Origin: Acidobacteriota bacterium
GTDB taxonomy: Bacteria; Acidobacteriota; Blastocatellia; RBC074
Reading direction: 5' to 3'
Assembly (NCBI GenBank): GCA_013140935.1
Contig: JABFSD010000199.1
Span: 1 to 13,651, forward strand
Length of the DNA: 13,651 bases
The number at the start of each line of letters is the position of its first letter. Position 1 is the first letter of the stretch. The notes beneath the pieces were generated by a model. The model was not told the origin of the DNA and searched no databases. It was given only the letters and a program-made list of their open reading frames with translations. Shown here one piece after another: positions 6,039 to 13,651 of this stretch. Position numbers and translations under genes: made by a program.

Positions 6039-7151
6039 GTGTCTCACAAGCCACAAGTAAGTGTCATTACTGTGACTGCCGATCATCACGCACCATATAT
6101 TAAACACGCGATTGAGTCTGTACTCTGTCAGACTTTTGGGAACTGGGAACTAATCATTATCGATGATGGTCCCGTTGGGAAAGTAGCCGATGTTGTGAGA
6201 AATTATCGAGACCCTCGGATTCGTTATATTCGGCAAGAGCATGTTGGTATTTGGCATTTGGGCTCTTCGTATAATTGCGCATTAGCTGAATCAAGGGCTC
6301 CTTTTATCGCAATTCTCGAAGGAGACGACTGGTGGCCGCACAATAAGCTCGAACTTCAAATCCCTGGATTAGAAACCGGGAACTTTTTAGTATCTTATGG
6401 TGTTGGTGAGGCGTTTTCTGAGGACGGCCAGACAAAGTTGAGAACACAGCCTCCTGCAGCCCTAACAGAGAATTTAAGGATGCTAAACAATCAGCCAACT
6501 GGCAGCGTTGCGATGGCCATGGCGTGTCATTGGCAGTTTTTGTCACCCCCATGCTTAGTGATTCGCAAAGAGGCATTAGAAAAAATAGGAGGATTTCTCC
6601 AGCCCGATTATTATCCTGCCGTAGATTTTCCCACCACTCTCCAACTCTCTTTATTAGGCCCTTTCCACTACCATTCTGAGGTGCTTGGCTATAGCAGGAT
6701 GCATGCTAAATCTGCGACAGCAAGTCATGTTCCCGGTAAGGTTTACTTGACGGGGATGTTTCGTTGTTGGATCGAGTTAATGAGGAAGAATGGTGTTCGA
6801 ATCTCTAAAGATGATGTCAGTGCGATTACCTCTTACTGGCAGCGAAAATTCTTCGACTACTACCTTATTTCAGGGCGACAGGCATTGATGCAACGAGATA
6901 GGAAAACGTCTCTTAGGCGGTTTCTAAATGCAAGAAGTGGCGCTCGAGGGCTTTCTAAGTTAACTGCAATAAGTGGCGGGATGCTTTCTCAGTTACCTAT
7001 GGGGGAAAGGCTTTTAGAAGACGTTCACAGATTGTTGAATAAAAAAACGATACCAATGCTTGAGAATGAAGGAGTGGTTGCTCAAAGCAAAGAGGTAATA
7101 GTGGCTTTTGAAGCATTTATGATTGAACTGAATCAAATTTCCTCAAACTGA
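6039..7151 (+). CDS. Family 2 glycosyltransferase
   Basis: A 370-residue cytoplasmic GT-A enzyme that would add one sugar from a nucleotide donor to the growing glycan. The N-terminal strand VSVITVTADHHAPYI and the helix IESVLCQTFGNWELIIIDDG (about 25-44) are classic GT2 features. The DxD-like metal site is EGDDWW (94-99). The region about 170-230 contains the acceptor-side part (RKEALEKIGGFLQPDYYPAVDF). There the usual ED catalytic pair appears as AVDF, so the base is not certain. The C-terminal 130 or so residues are variable and unassigned. The start is GTG at 6039, 28 bases after the wzt stop codon; no ATG lies nearby in frame. It is AT-richer than wzm. Donor and acceptor cannot be read from sequence. 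Confidence 0.88.
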   Translation: MSHKPQVSVITVTADHHAPYIKHAIESVLCQTFGNWELIIIDDGPVGKVADVVRNYRDPRIRYIRQEHVGIWHLGSSYNCALAESRAPFIAILEGDDWWPHNKLELQIPGLETGNFLVSYGVGEAFSEDGQTKLRTQPPAALTENLRMLNNQPTGSVAMAMACHWQFLSPPCLVIRKEALEKIGGFLQPDYYPAVDFPTTLQLSLLGPFHYHSEVLGYSRMHAKSATASHVPGKVYLTGMFRCWIELMRKNGVRISKDDVSAITSYWQRKFFDYYLISGRQALMQRDRKTSLRRFLNARSGARGLSKLTAISGGMLSQLPMGERLLEDVHRLLNKKTIPMLENEGVVAQSKEVIVAFEAFMIELNQISSN

Positions 7152-7161
7152 ACTTCTGATA

Positions 7162-7707
7162 ATGCATTCACTTAGCGTTTGTATCCCAACTTATAATTAT
7201 GGCTGCTATTTGAAGACTGCAGTGTTCTCATTTCTGAGGTCAGGCATTGATGACATGGAAATATTGATTTTGGATGATTGTTCTTCCGATGACACTGAAC
7301 AATTGGCATTAGAGTTAACTCAGCTAGACCGTCGGATTAGCTATCGACGCCATAAAAAGAACTTAGGGCATATTGCTACCTTTAATGAAGGCCTCAATTG
7401 GGCGTCGAAAAAATATTTCCTGATAATCTCAGCGGATGACGTTTTTTACAGTAAGTTTTTGAGATGGCGATTAAGCTTTTTAGATAAGAACCCCAACGTT
7501 GTATTTTCTTACTCCCCTGTGAGAGTGTTTTTTCAATCAGGTGAAAAAGGGCATATTAGTTATCCCCCTATAGCTGACCGACTGGCTGACCGAGTGTACT
7601 CGGGGGAAGAATTTCTACGTTTATCGTTGACGAATAGGCTGTGCCTCCCCTCCCGCCCCCTGCACAATTGTGCGAACAAGCTGTCAAAAGAGAGCGGGCC
7701 TATATAA
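7162..7707 (+). pseudogene. Family 2 glycosyltransferase, N-terminal part, frameshifted
   Basis: Residues 1 to about 165 form the nucleotide-binding half of a GT2: LSVCIPTYNYGCYLKTA at the start, EILILDDCSSDDTE (33-46) and the metal site ISADD (89-93). After codon LPSR (about 7650) the frame runs into an unrelated tail and stops at 7707. The frame that continues the family pattern is the one of the following ORF. Removing one C from the CCCCC run at 7656-7660 joins the two into a 322-residue protein of normal GT2 length reading LPSRPCTIVRTSCQKRAG across the junction. As given the gene is broken. A sequencing or assembly error, a true inactivating mutation or a slippage site are all possible. 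It starts ten bases after the previous GT2. Confidence 0.82.
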
Positions 7708-8131
7708 TTTAAACTTGGTTGTTGGCGAAGACTTAGAAATGTGGCTTAGGTTAGCTTGCTTGGGAGATGTAGCATATCATCCGTTCGTGAGTGCTCTTTA
7801 TCGTAGGCATCAGCAGAACCTTAGTTCAACTACTGGGTTATCGGATCGATTATATGCTTACATTGCCTTCAATTCTGCGTTAGCGAAAGTAACGGACGTG
7901 TATCCAAATTTACTGAGGCTGTGGCAGCAATCTCAGCCTGAGTGGGCAAATGACTTGTATAAAGCTGCGAATTCAGCTTATGAAGCTGGGAGAAGGGATG
8001 AAGCTGTAGTATTGTCTCAATATGCTCGAGGAATTGATAAGGGGTTAAAGAATTGGTCCCCAGCTATTCGGTTGCAGGTCCGTGAGTTAATTGGAGAGAC
8101 GGCTTGGAAACAATTGCGCAAAAAGCATTAA
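7656..8131 (+). pseudogene. Family 2 glycosyltransferase, C-terminal part of the frameshifted gene
   Basis: This is the +1-frame continuation of the upstream GT2 fragment. An ORF could begin at GTG 7670 but has no ribosome-binding site, and the homologous sequence begins before it. It carries the acceptor-side hallmark IVRTSCQKRAGLYN followed by GEDLEMWLRL, where the ED pair supplies the catalytic base in GT2 enzymes, then a helical C-terminus (SAYEAGRRDEAVVLSQYARG). Without the N-terminal half it lacks the nucleotide-binding and metal sites and would not act alone. The coding sequence shows no further stop codons, suggesting a recent or artefactual frameshift. Confidence 0.82.
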
Positions 8132-8206
8132 CGGAAGCCTGGCCTTAAATTCAGCATCAGCAGAGACTGATCTAATCACCTCTGTGGTTTCTGACAAAAA
8201 CGACTT

Positions 8207-9181
8207 ATGAAAACTAAAGCTGAGAAGTTGAGTTACTTCCGGCATCCTTCCTCAATCGTCGAATCGGATAACATAGGCACTAACACACGAGTTTGGGCCT
8301 TTGCGCATATTTTACCCAATGCAATCGTTGGTGAAGATTGCAATGTCTGCGACCACGTGTTTATCGAAAATGACGTACGCATCGGCAATCGCGTCACAAT
8401 CAAAAGTGGCGTGCAGCTATGGGACGGTGTGACGCTAGAAGACGATGTCTTTATTGGCGCAAATGCGACTTTCACCAATGACAATTTTCCGCGCAGCAGA
8501 CAGTATCCAGAAAAGTTTTTGCGTACCGTCGTGCGTGAGGGCGCTTCGATTGGTGCCAATGCGACTATCCTTTCCGCCCTGATCATTGGAAAAAAGGCGA
8601 TGGTTGGTGCGGGAGCTGTGGTTACACACGATGTGCCTCCTTATGCAATTGTAACGGGCAATCCGGCACGCATTGTCGGCTACGTGGATTCGAAACAGGC
8701 GCGACACGTCGCAAAACTGCGACTGGGAAGAGAACCAAGTGCTGACCTAGCGCCAAACGACTTGAAGGTGCATGGCGTGAATTTATATAAAATGCCGATC
8801 ATTACTGACTTGCGCGGCAATCTAACGGTAGGTGAGTTAGGAAAGGAGCTTCCCTTTGTGCCACAGCGTTACTTTGTACTCTTCGAGGTACCTAGCCGTG
8901 AGGTGCGCGGCGAGCATGCGCATCGCGCGCTGCATCAATTTTTTGTCTGTTTGAAAGGCGATTGCTCATTGGTCGTTGATGATGGTGAAAATCGTGCGGA
9001 GTTGATACTCAACAATCCCTCTATTGGTGTGCATGTAGCCCCCATGGTTTGGGGCATTCAATATAAGTTCTCGCTGGATGCGATGCTGCTGGTTCTGGCT
9101 TCGGACAAATACGACCCAGACGATTACATTCGTGACTATGAGGAATTCGTACGCTTGTTCGCGAAACAGAATAAACGTTGA
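8207..9181 (+). CDS. Bifunctional sugar N-acetyltransferase / dTDP-sugar 3,4-ketoisomerase (WxcM/FdtD-like)
   Basis: A fusion of two enzymes for 3-acetamido-3,6-dideoxyhexose synthesis. Residues 15-160 are a left-handed beta-helix acyltransferase: hexapeptide repeats run through DHVFIENDVRIGNRVTIKSG, then LWDGVTLEDDVFIGANATFT with the family's NDNFPRSR loop (91-98) and the closing PPYAIVTGNPARIVG (144-158). Residues 190-320 are a cupin of the FdtA/QdtA family with VRGEHAHRALHQFFVCLKG (233-251), including H237 and H239, and DDG (258-260). In characterised pathways the cupin converts dTDP-4-keto-6-deoxyglucose to the 3-keto isomer, an aminotransferase adds the 3-amino group, and the acyltransferase N-acetylates it. 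WxcM and FdtD have this same two-domain order. The PLP aminotransferase and dTDP-glucose enzymes are not in the window. The product, Fuc3NAc or Qui3NAc, cannot be decided by eye. Confidence 0.9.
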   Translation: MKTKAEKLSYFRHPSSIVESDNIGTNTRVWAFAHILPNAIVGEDCNVCDHVFIENDVRIGNRVTIKSGVQLWDGVTLEDDVFIGANATFTNDNFPRSRQYPEKFLRTVVREGASIGANATILSALIIGKKAMVGAGAVVTHDVPPYAIVTGNPARIVGYVDSKQARHVAKLRLGREPSADLAPNDLKVHGVNLYKMPIITDLRGNLTVGELGKELPFVPQRYFVLFEVPSREVRGEHAHRALHQFFVCLKGDCSLVVDDGENRAELILNNPSIGVHVAPMVWGIQYKFSLDAMLLVLASDKYDPDDYIRDYEEFVRLFAKQNKR

Positions 9182-9495
9182 GGTCTGATTTCAAACTCTT
9201 CAACCGCAGTCGGACTCGCTTTGATAAGGCAACTGAATGCTTAAACCAGGGATTGCAAAGGCTTTACGCCCAAAGCCGTTCGCCTAAGAAAAAGCCTCCG
9301 CGCCTGAGTTTGAGCGAGGCTGACCGTATGCGAATCGTGTACTCGCCCAGTGCCGGATCATGTGCGAGGGAATCATCGGCAAATTGAAAGTCCTTCTTAT
9401 TCTGATGGAGCGGTACTGGAATCGCTGCTGATTTGGCCTACGCCTCAATCTGATTGCGCTTAAAATACCTTGGAGTTGTAATCGTTAAATAGTCT
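9182..9495. other. 314-bp gap with only a doubtful ORF or gene remnant
   Basis: This is the longest stretch without a convincing gene in the right half. A TTG-started frame (9178-9387, 69 residues) is open, but it is Arg/Ser/Lys-rich, overlaps the previous stop codon and matches nothing I know. Another frame just after it reads EGIIGKLKVLLILMERYWNR before a stop at 9431, which could be a shifted continuation of a decayed gene. A small hairpin (ggcttt 9260-9265 / aaagcc 9272-9277) has no T-run. Promoters for the downstream GT4 gene may lie here but none is clear. Confidence 0.4.
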
Positions 9496-10644
9496 ATGAA
9501 CATAATCATTACCACTCCTCAGGTTCCTACCCCAGATTTTCCAGGTAATATTTACGTAATTGAGCAAGCGCGCGCATTGTTACAACAAGGCCATAAAGTT
9601 CTCATTCTTTGTGCTTGGCAACAAAGAGGTGTTTGCCCAAAATACGATTTTCGAGAAACTAAAGACCGTCAGAATCAAATCCAGATCATTCAGGTCGGAT
9701 ACCCTGTTGTTCGCGGCGCAAGTTATTTACCATGTGTTATTGGCCTAATCTGGGCAGTCGCAAAAATTCAGCACATTTTTAAACCTGACTTGATTCATTC
9801 TCACGTCATTTTACCGGTAGGCTTCGCTGCTACAATTGCCGGGAAGTTTTTTCAACTGCCGGTATTGCTGACAGAACACTGGGGGCCTATTAGTGAACTG
9901 ACAAATCGGTGGTCAACGTTTTGGGGAATGCGCTTTGCCTTGCGTCAAGCGGATCAAACGATTGCCGTTAGCCAGTCGCTCAAGAAAGAATTGGTTTTCG
10001 TGACGGAAAAGTTCAGTGATATTAAAGTTATTCCGAACTTGCTTAATCCTTCGATTTTTTACCCAGAACCTGACAAGCAAGATAGCTCGAGTTTAGTAGA
10101 TATTTTATTTGTAGGCAGAGGGGGCGATAGTAGAAAAGGAAACAGGTTAATGTTGCAAGCTTTTGCCGCAGCCTTACCCAGAATGAGCAAGCCGATAAGA
10201 CTTATTCTGGTTGGCAAAAATCTTGAACAAGAGCTTTCGGAAATGGCAAGAGAACTCAAAATCGAGCCTGCTTGCGATTTTGTGGGTTCGCTACTGCCTG
10301 AGCAACTAGGAGAACGAATGCGACGTTGCGCATTTTTGGTGGTTGCTAGCCTGTATGAAACCTTCAGCCTTGTCTTGATTGAAGCGATGGCATGCGGCAA
10401 GCCAGTCATTGCTACTCGCTGCGGTGGACCGGAGGAGTTGGTGACGACTGCAACTGGGGTGCTGGTGCCGCCTAATGATGTTGAAGCGTTATCAAAAGCG
10501 ATTGAAAACATGTCTCAGGCTTATTGCCAATATGACGCAGGATTTATTGCACGCTACGCTTTGGATAATTTTGGCGAGCAAGTTGTGGCGCGGCAACTGA
10601 CTAAGTTATATGAGGGCGTGGTTCGCGAGCGTTGTGAGCGATAG
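9496..10644 (+). CDS. Family 4 (GT-B) glycosyltransferase
   Basis: A 382-residue two-Rossmann-domain retaining glycosyltransferase, probably acting at the inner face of the membrane. The N-terminal domain begins IIITTPQVPTPDFPGNIYVI, where GT4 enzymes usually have a Gly-rich acceptor loop, and carries KPDLIHSHVILP (96-107) and the linker IAVSQSLKKEL (156-166). The C-terminal domain starts around VDILFVGRGGDSRKG (201-215) and has the EX7E motif with E288 and E296 in YETFSLVLIEAMACGKPVIA, followed by the donor-binding CGGPEE (309-314). The length is normal and the gene intact. It follows a 314-bp gap and is 42 bases before the carbamoyltransferase gene. The sugar specificity is unknown. Confidence 0.92.
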   Translation: MNIIITTPQVPTPDFPGNIYVIEQARALLQQGHKVLILCAWQQRGVCPKYDFRETKDRQNQIQIIQVGYPVVRGASYLPCVIGLIWAVAKIQHIFKPDLIHSHVILPVGFAATIAGKFFQLPVLLTEHWGPISELTNRWSTFWGMRFALRQADQTIAVSQSLKKELVFVTEKFSDIKVIPNLLNPSIFYPEPDKQDSSSLVDILFVGRGGDSRKGNRLMLQAFAAALPRMSKPIRLILVGKNLEQELSEMARELKIEPACDFVGSLLPEQLGERMRRCAFLVVASLYETFSLVLIEAMACGKPVIATRCGGPEELVTTATGVLVPPNDVEALSKAIENMSQAYCQYDAGFIARYALDNFGEQVVARQLTKLYEGVVRERCER

Positions 10645-10671
10645 CGTAATTGCCATGCCTGATTTTTATAT

Positions 10672-10677
10672 AAGGAA
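10672..10677 (+). promoter_or_regulatory. Ribosome-binding site of the carbamoyltransferase gene
   Basis: AAGGAA lies nine bases before the ATG at 10687 and supports that start; the protein's N-terminal strand begins immediately (LVLGISDSHNSAA), as in NodU relatives. Confidence 0.6.
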
Positions 10678-10686
10678 ATAGATTTA

Positions 10687-12450
10687 ATGCTTGTGCTTGG
10701 AATCAGCGATAGCCATAACTCAGCTGCCGCTCTATACGAAAATGGGAAATTAGTTGCTGCATTAAGTGAAGAGCGATTGAGGCGCGAAAAAAATTGGGCT
10801 GGGTTTCCTGAGCAGTCGGTTCACGAATGCCTGAGGGTTGCTGGACGCCGATTAGAAGATATTGATTTCGCGTCAATTGCCGGACTCGGGGGCGGGTTTC
10901 CACTGCACAGCCGGGAAGAAATCATTGCGATGTATCGTAACGGCGTTGATTCGGGTACTAGATATTGGAAAGAAAAGGCTAAGGTCTTCGCCATTGAGAC
11001 TCTTTATCGGGGCGTTGTGAAGGATGTTTACCGTCGCACTCCTTATTGGAGGAAGCGTGACCAAGCCCGTTGGCAAAATCGCGTAAACGGCCTGTTGAGG
11101 CTTGGAATTGCTAGAGAAAAGATCGTTGACATCGGCCACCATCAAGCGCACGCGGCATCGGCCTATTTTGGCTGGGGACGGTTTGAAGAAGAAGTGCTAG
11201 TGCTGACCAACGACGGCAGTGGTGATCGTATCTGCGCGACGGTCAATGTTGGACGGAATGGTAAGCTAGAGTGTCTGGCTGAGGTTGATGATTCGGAATC
11301 CATTGGGATTATTTACAGTATGGTGACCTGTTTGCTGGGCATGGTTCCGCTGGAGCACGAATATAAGTTAATGGGGATGGCACCTTATGCGAGTGTAAAG
11401 TCTTCTGAGGATATCTACCAAAAACTGAGAGAGCTTTTCGAGTTTGTAGGCTCGAGTGGAATAAAATGGGGACGAAGAAACGGTTGCCCTGAAACCTATA
11501 ACAGCTTTCGTTATTTGCAAGAGATGTTCGAATTGCGGCGGTTTGATGCGATTTGCGGAGGACTTCAGCGATTCACTGAAGAATTTATTTCTGAGTGGGT
11601 CAGGAATTGTATTTGCGCTACAGGGATTCACAAGGTCGCACTTTCAGGTGGAGTGTTCATGAACGTTAAAATGAACAAGGTTATTTTAGAACTACCAGAA
11701 GTCGAGGAGTTGTTCATTTTCCCGTCCTGCGGAGATGAAACGAACGCCATAGGTGCTGCTTACAATGCTTATGCACAACACGCCGACTATCGCTCAATGC
11801 AACCCCTAAAAAACTTTTATACAGGGCCAGAATATGACGACGACAAAATTGGGCAGGCGATACAAGACTATTCCTTCTTAAATCAGGTCTCTGTTCGGAA
11901 GTTCGATCAGGTTGAGGTTGCCGCTGCAGAGTTATTAGCGAATGGAGAAGTGGTCGCGCGGTTCAAAGGGCGTGAGGAATTCGGCGCACGTGCGATGGGC
12001 AATCGCTCTATTCTGGCCGATCCGTCCAGACCGGATGTAGTGAAAGTAATCAACGACGCTATAAAATCCCGCGATTTCTGGATGCCATTCGCACCGTCGT
12101 TGATTGATCGCCGGGAGAGTGATTATTTTGTCAATCCAAAAAAAATGCCCGCCCCTTATATGATCTTGGCGTTCGATTCAACTAAGCAAGTAAATGAATT
12201 CCGAGCTGCTTGCCATCCTTATGATCTGACCATACGGCCACAAGTCGTCTATAGAGATTGGAATCCGAGTTACTACTCGCTACTCGAATCGTTTGAAAAG
12301 CTTACTGGGCGCGGTATCCTGCTGAATACCTCTTTTAATCTTCATGGTTTTCCAATCGTCAGTCGCCCAGAGGATGCCTTACATGTTCTTGATGAGTCTG
12401 GGTTGAATAATTTAGCCATCGGTAACTACCTGGTCCAAAAAGCATCTTGA
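10687..12450 (+). CDS. NodU/CmcH-family O-carbamoyltransferase
   Basis: A 587-residue enzyme that would transfer a carbamoyl group from carbamoyl phosphate, through a carbamoyl-adenylate, to a hydroxyl of a sugar or glycan. The N-terminal Kae1-like domain shows GISDSHNSAA (5-14), SEERLRREKN (27-36), HHQAHAASAYF (151-161, with the metal-binding His residues), TNDGSGD (174-180), EYKLMGMAPY (225-234) and LSGGVFMNVKMN (319-330). The C-terminal carbamoyltransferase domain has FKGREEFGARAMGNRSILADP (426-446) and LLNTSFNLHGFP (545-556). Length and motifs are complete. The family modifies Nod factors, antibiotics such as cephamycin and some surface glycans; here the context indicates a glycan. It is closely followed by a GT2 gene 11 bases downstream. 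Confidence 0.93.
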   Translation: MLVLGISDSHNSAAALYENGKLVAALSEERLRREKNWAGFPEQSVHECLRVAGRRLEDIDFASIAGLGGGFPLHSREEIIAMYRNGVDSGTRYWKEKAKVFAIETLYRGVVKDVYRRTPYWRKRDQARWQNRVNGLLRLGIAREKIVDIGHHQAHAASAYFGWGRFEEEVLVLTNDGSGDRICATVNVGRNGKLECLAEVDDSESIGIIYSMVTCLLGMVPLEHEYKLMGMAPYASVKSSEDIYQKLRELFEFVGSSGIKWGRRNGCPETYNSFRYLQEMFELRRFDAICGGLQRFTEEFISEWVRNCICATGIHKVALSGGVFMNVKMNKVILELPEVEELFIFPSCGDETNAIGAAYNAYAQHADYRSMQPLKNFYTGPEYDDDKIGQAIQDYSFLNQVSVRKFDQVEVAAAELLANGEVVARFKGREEFGARAMGNRSILADPSRPDVVKVINDAIKSRDFWMPFAPSLIDRRESDYFVNPKKMPAPYMILAFDSTKQVNEFRAACHPYDLTIRPQVVYRDWNPSYYSLLESFEKLTGRGILLNTSFNLHGFPIVSRPEDALHVLDESGLNNLAIGNYLVQKAS

Positions 12451-12461
12451 ACGTTACGGCG

Positions 12462-13469
12462 ATGAAAATCAGTGTAGTTATCCCAACTCATAACCGCTCA
12501 GACGCTTTGGCGAAGACGCTGGCTAACTTGGCGAAACAGAAGTTTGCTGAAAATTGGGAAGTTATCGTTATCAATAATGGTTCGACAGATGACACTGATG
12601 ATGTGGTACTGCGGCAATCGTTTCCCGTAAAGTTGCGCCTGCTTCACGAAGCAAAACTTGGCGTAGCGGCGGCGAGGAATGCCGGTGCAGAAGCTGCCGG
12701 TGGGGAATACCTCAGCTTTTTGGATAACGATATTCTGGTTGAGCCGGATTATCTTGATCGTCAATACACGGCGCTTCGTGCGAATCCTGGATGTTGGGCG
12801 ATGGGACAAGTGATAAACCTGCCGGAGCAGGAGCGAACTCCATTCGGACAATACCGCAAATCGCTTTATGGTTTCATCCCACCCGGATCGGATATTCAAG
12901 AGGCATCTTGGATGACGGGCCAAGTTGTCTCACTGCCGAAAGCAGATTTCGTACAGTTGGGTGGGTTTGACGAAAACTTCGGTGGTGCAAGCGTTGAAGA
13001 TTTCGATTTAGCTATTCGGGCCTGGGAATTAGGCATCAAGATACTATTCTTTCCTTCAATTGTTGCGGTACATAACGATTGGGCGGGGTTTTCAATTCGA
13101 GATTATTGCCGCCGCCAAAGGCTTTACTCGCAGCAGGAGCCATTATTCTGGCTGAAATATGGCGAAAAACATCCTCGGTTGAATCTGGTGCGAGAGAATT
13201 TACCGCCGTTTTTGAAGCATGACAGCTCTCTTTTACTGTTACGAAAGCAGATGAAACGTTTTCTGGCTACTGGCCTAGCTCAAAAAGTTTTGTTTGATTT
13301 ATGCGACCTACTTGAACAATTTCAACTGCCCACGCCGATTTTGTGGCGGATATATCGAGTGGTGCTTTCCACCTCAATTTACGTCGGATTCCAGGAGGGA
13401 TTGGCCGCTTATTCCATGGACGATATTGCCTCTCGATTCGAACCTCTTATTTCTAATAAACACCATTAA
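12462..13469 (+). CDS. Family 2 glycosyltransferase
   Basis: A 335-residue GT-A glycosyltransferase. It opens directly with the first Rossmann strand, ISVVIPTHNRSDALAKTL, which is why the ATG at 12462 is preferred over the in-frame TTG at 12447 that overlaps the preceding stop codon. Motifs: VIVINNGSTDDTDD (34-47), GVAAARNAGAEAAGGEYLSF (67-86), the DxD metal site LDND (87-90), and the catalytic region LGGFDENFGGASVEDFDLAI (166-185) with the ED pair at E179-D180. The last 120 or so residues are helical and variable. It is tightly spaced after the carbamoyltransferase and so probably cotranscribed. Donor and acceptor are unknown. Confidence 0.9.
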   Translation: MKISVVIPTHNRSDALAKTLANLAKQKFAENWEVIVINNGSTDDTDDVVLRQSFPVKLRLLHEAKLGVAAARNAGAEAAGGEYLSFLDNDILVEPDYLDRQYTALRANPGCWAMGQVINLPEQERTPFGQYRKSLYGFIPPGSDIQEASWMTGQVVSLPKADFVQLGGFDENFGGASVEDFDLAIRAWELGIKILFFPSIVAVHNDWAGFSIRDYCRRQRLYSQQEPLFWLKYGEKHPRLNLVRENLPPFLKHDSSLLLLRKQMKRFLATGLAQKVLFDLCDLLEQFQLPTPILWRIYRVVLSTSIYVGFQEGLAAYSMDDIASRFEPLISNKHH

Positions 13470-13546
13470 TGCGATAATAGGAAACTTAGCTAGAATTGGC
13501 GGAATTCTCTATCTAAGATTTCAATCATTGTGTGATAACTGGAAAG

Positions 13547-13651
13547 ATGATTAAAGTTCTTCATTTCGCAGGAATCATTAATCGATTTGATATTATAGAC
13601 ACGGTTTTGACCCGGCTTGATCGCTCAAAGTTTGAGGTCTTTGCTATAACC
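13547..13651 (+). CDS. Glycosyltransferase (GT4-like), N-terminal fragment cut by the window end
   Basis: Thirty-five codons open from ATG 13547 to the last base, starting MIKVLHFAGIINRFD and continuing with LTRLDRSKFEVFAIT. The strand-loop-helix-strand pattern (KVLHF, then LDRSKFEV) is the standard beginning of GT4 enzymes, with the acceptor loop less Gly-rich than usual. The rest lies outside the window. The purine run GGAAAG directly before the ATG is too close to be an ideal ribosome-binding site. The 77 bases between it and the preceding GT2 hold nothing else recognisable. Confidence 0.7.
   Translation, partial: MIKVLHFAGIINRFDIIDTVLTRLDRSKFEVFAIT

Noticed and set aside
9560..9748. Short + frame inside the GT4 gene
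   Set aside because: It is fully contained in the GT4 coding frame, which has the intact family motifs.
12447..12461. TTG start for the last complete GT2
   Set aside because: The ATG at 12462 begins exactly at the conserved first strand; the five extra residues have no support.
13294..13554. 86-codon + frame at the end of the window
   Set aside because: It overlaps the GT2 C-terminus out of frame and the peptide has no recognisable domain.

Overview
The window is a stretch of a surface-polysaccharide biosynthesis and export locus. Every gene I accept lies on the + strand. The source looks like an environmental Gram-negative bacterium. The Wzm/Wzt-type exporter, the Wzc-like chain-length regulator/tyrosine kinase and the interspersed palindromic repeats would fit Acidobacteriota, but no rRNA or housekeeping gene is present, so this is a weak inference.

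Layout. (1) 2-2715: the 3' part of a Wzz/BY-kinase (Wzc-like) gene, then an ABC-2 permease (Wzm-like), separated by a short spacer holding a perfect 17-bp-arm palindrome. (2) 2766-2900: a nested palindromic element of about 135 bp, MITE- or REP-like. (3) 2965-4679: a compact cassette unrelated to sugar synthesis. It holds a small putative antitoxin, a PIN-domain (VapC-like) toxin, a DUF433 protein, a small conserved-looking ORF and an MNT-type nucleotidyltransferase with a TTG start. This cassette separates the permease gene from its ATPase gene. (4) 4727-6010: the Wzt-like ATPase with a C-terminal cargo-binding domain and a heptanucleotide tandem repeat in its 5' part. (5) 6039-13651: glycan assembly and decoration genes. 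They are a GT2, a second GT2 split by a one-base frameshift, a fused N-acetyltransferase/sugar 3,4-ketoisomerase (WxcM/FdtD type), a GT4, a NodU/CmcH-type carbamoyltransferase, a third GT2, and the first 35 codons of another GT4.

How the genes work together (inference). The glycosyltransferases build a glycan on a lipid carrier. One of its sugars is probably a 3-acetamido-3,6-dideoxyhexose (Fuc3NAc or Qui3NAc) made with the fused ketoisomerase/acetyltransferase, and the NodU-like enzyme may carbamoylate it. Wzm/Wzt would export the finished chain, with the Wzt C-terminal domain recognising a chain-end feature, while the Wzc-like protein controls length or assembly. The 3-aminotransferase and dTDP-sugar genes needed for the amino sugar are not in the window.

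Base composition shifts from GC-rich in the left part (a hand count of 481-540 gives 37/60 G+C) to AT-rich in the glycosyltransferase part (7441-7500 gives 20/60). This is typical of mosaic, horizontally exchanged glycan loci. I found no convincing wholly new system. The most notable points are the cassette inserted between wzm and wzt with its adjoining palindromic element, the frameshifted GT2, and the heptamer repeat in wzt.
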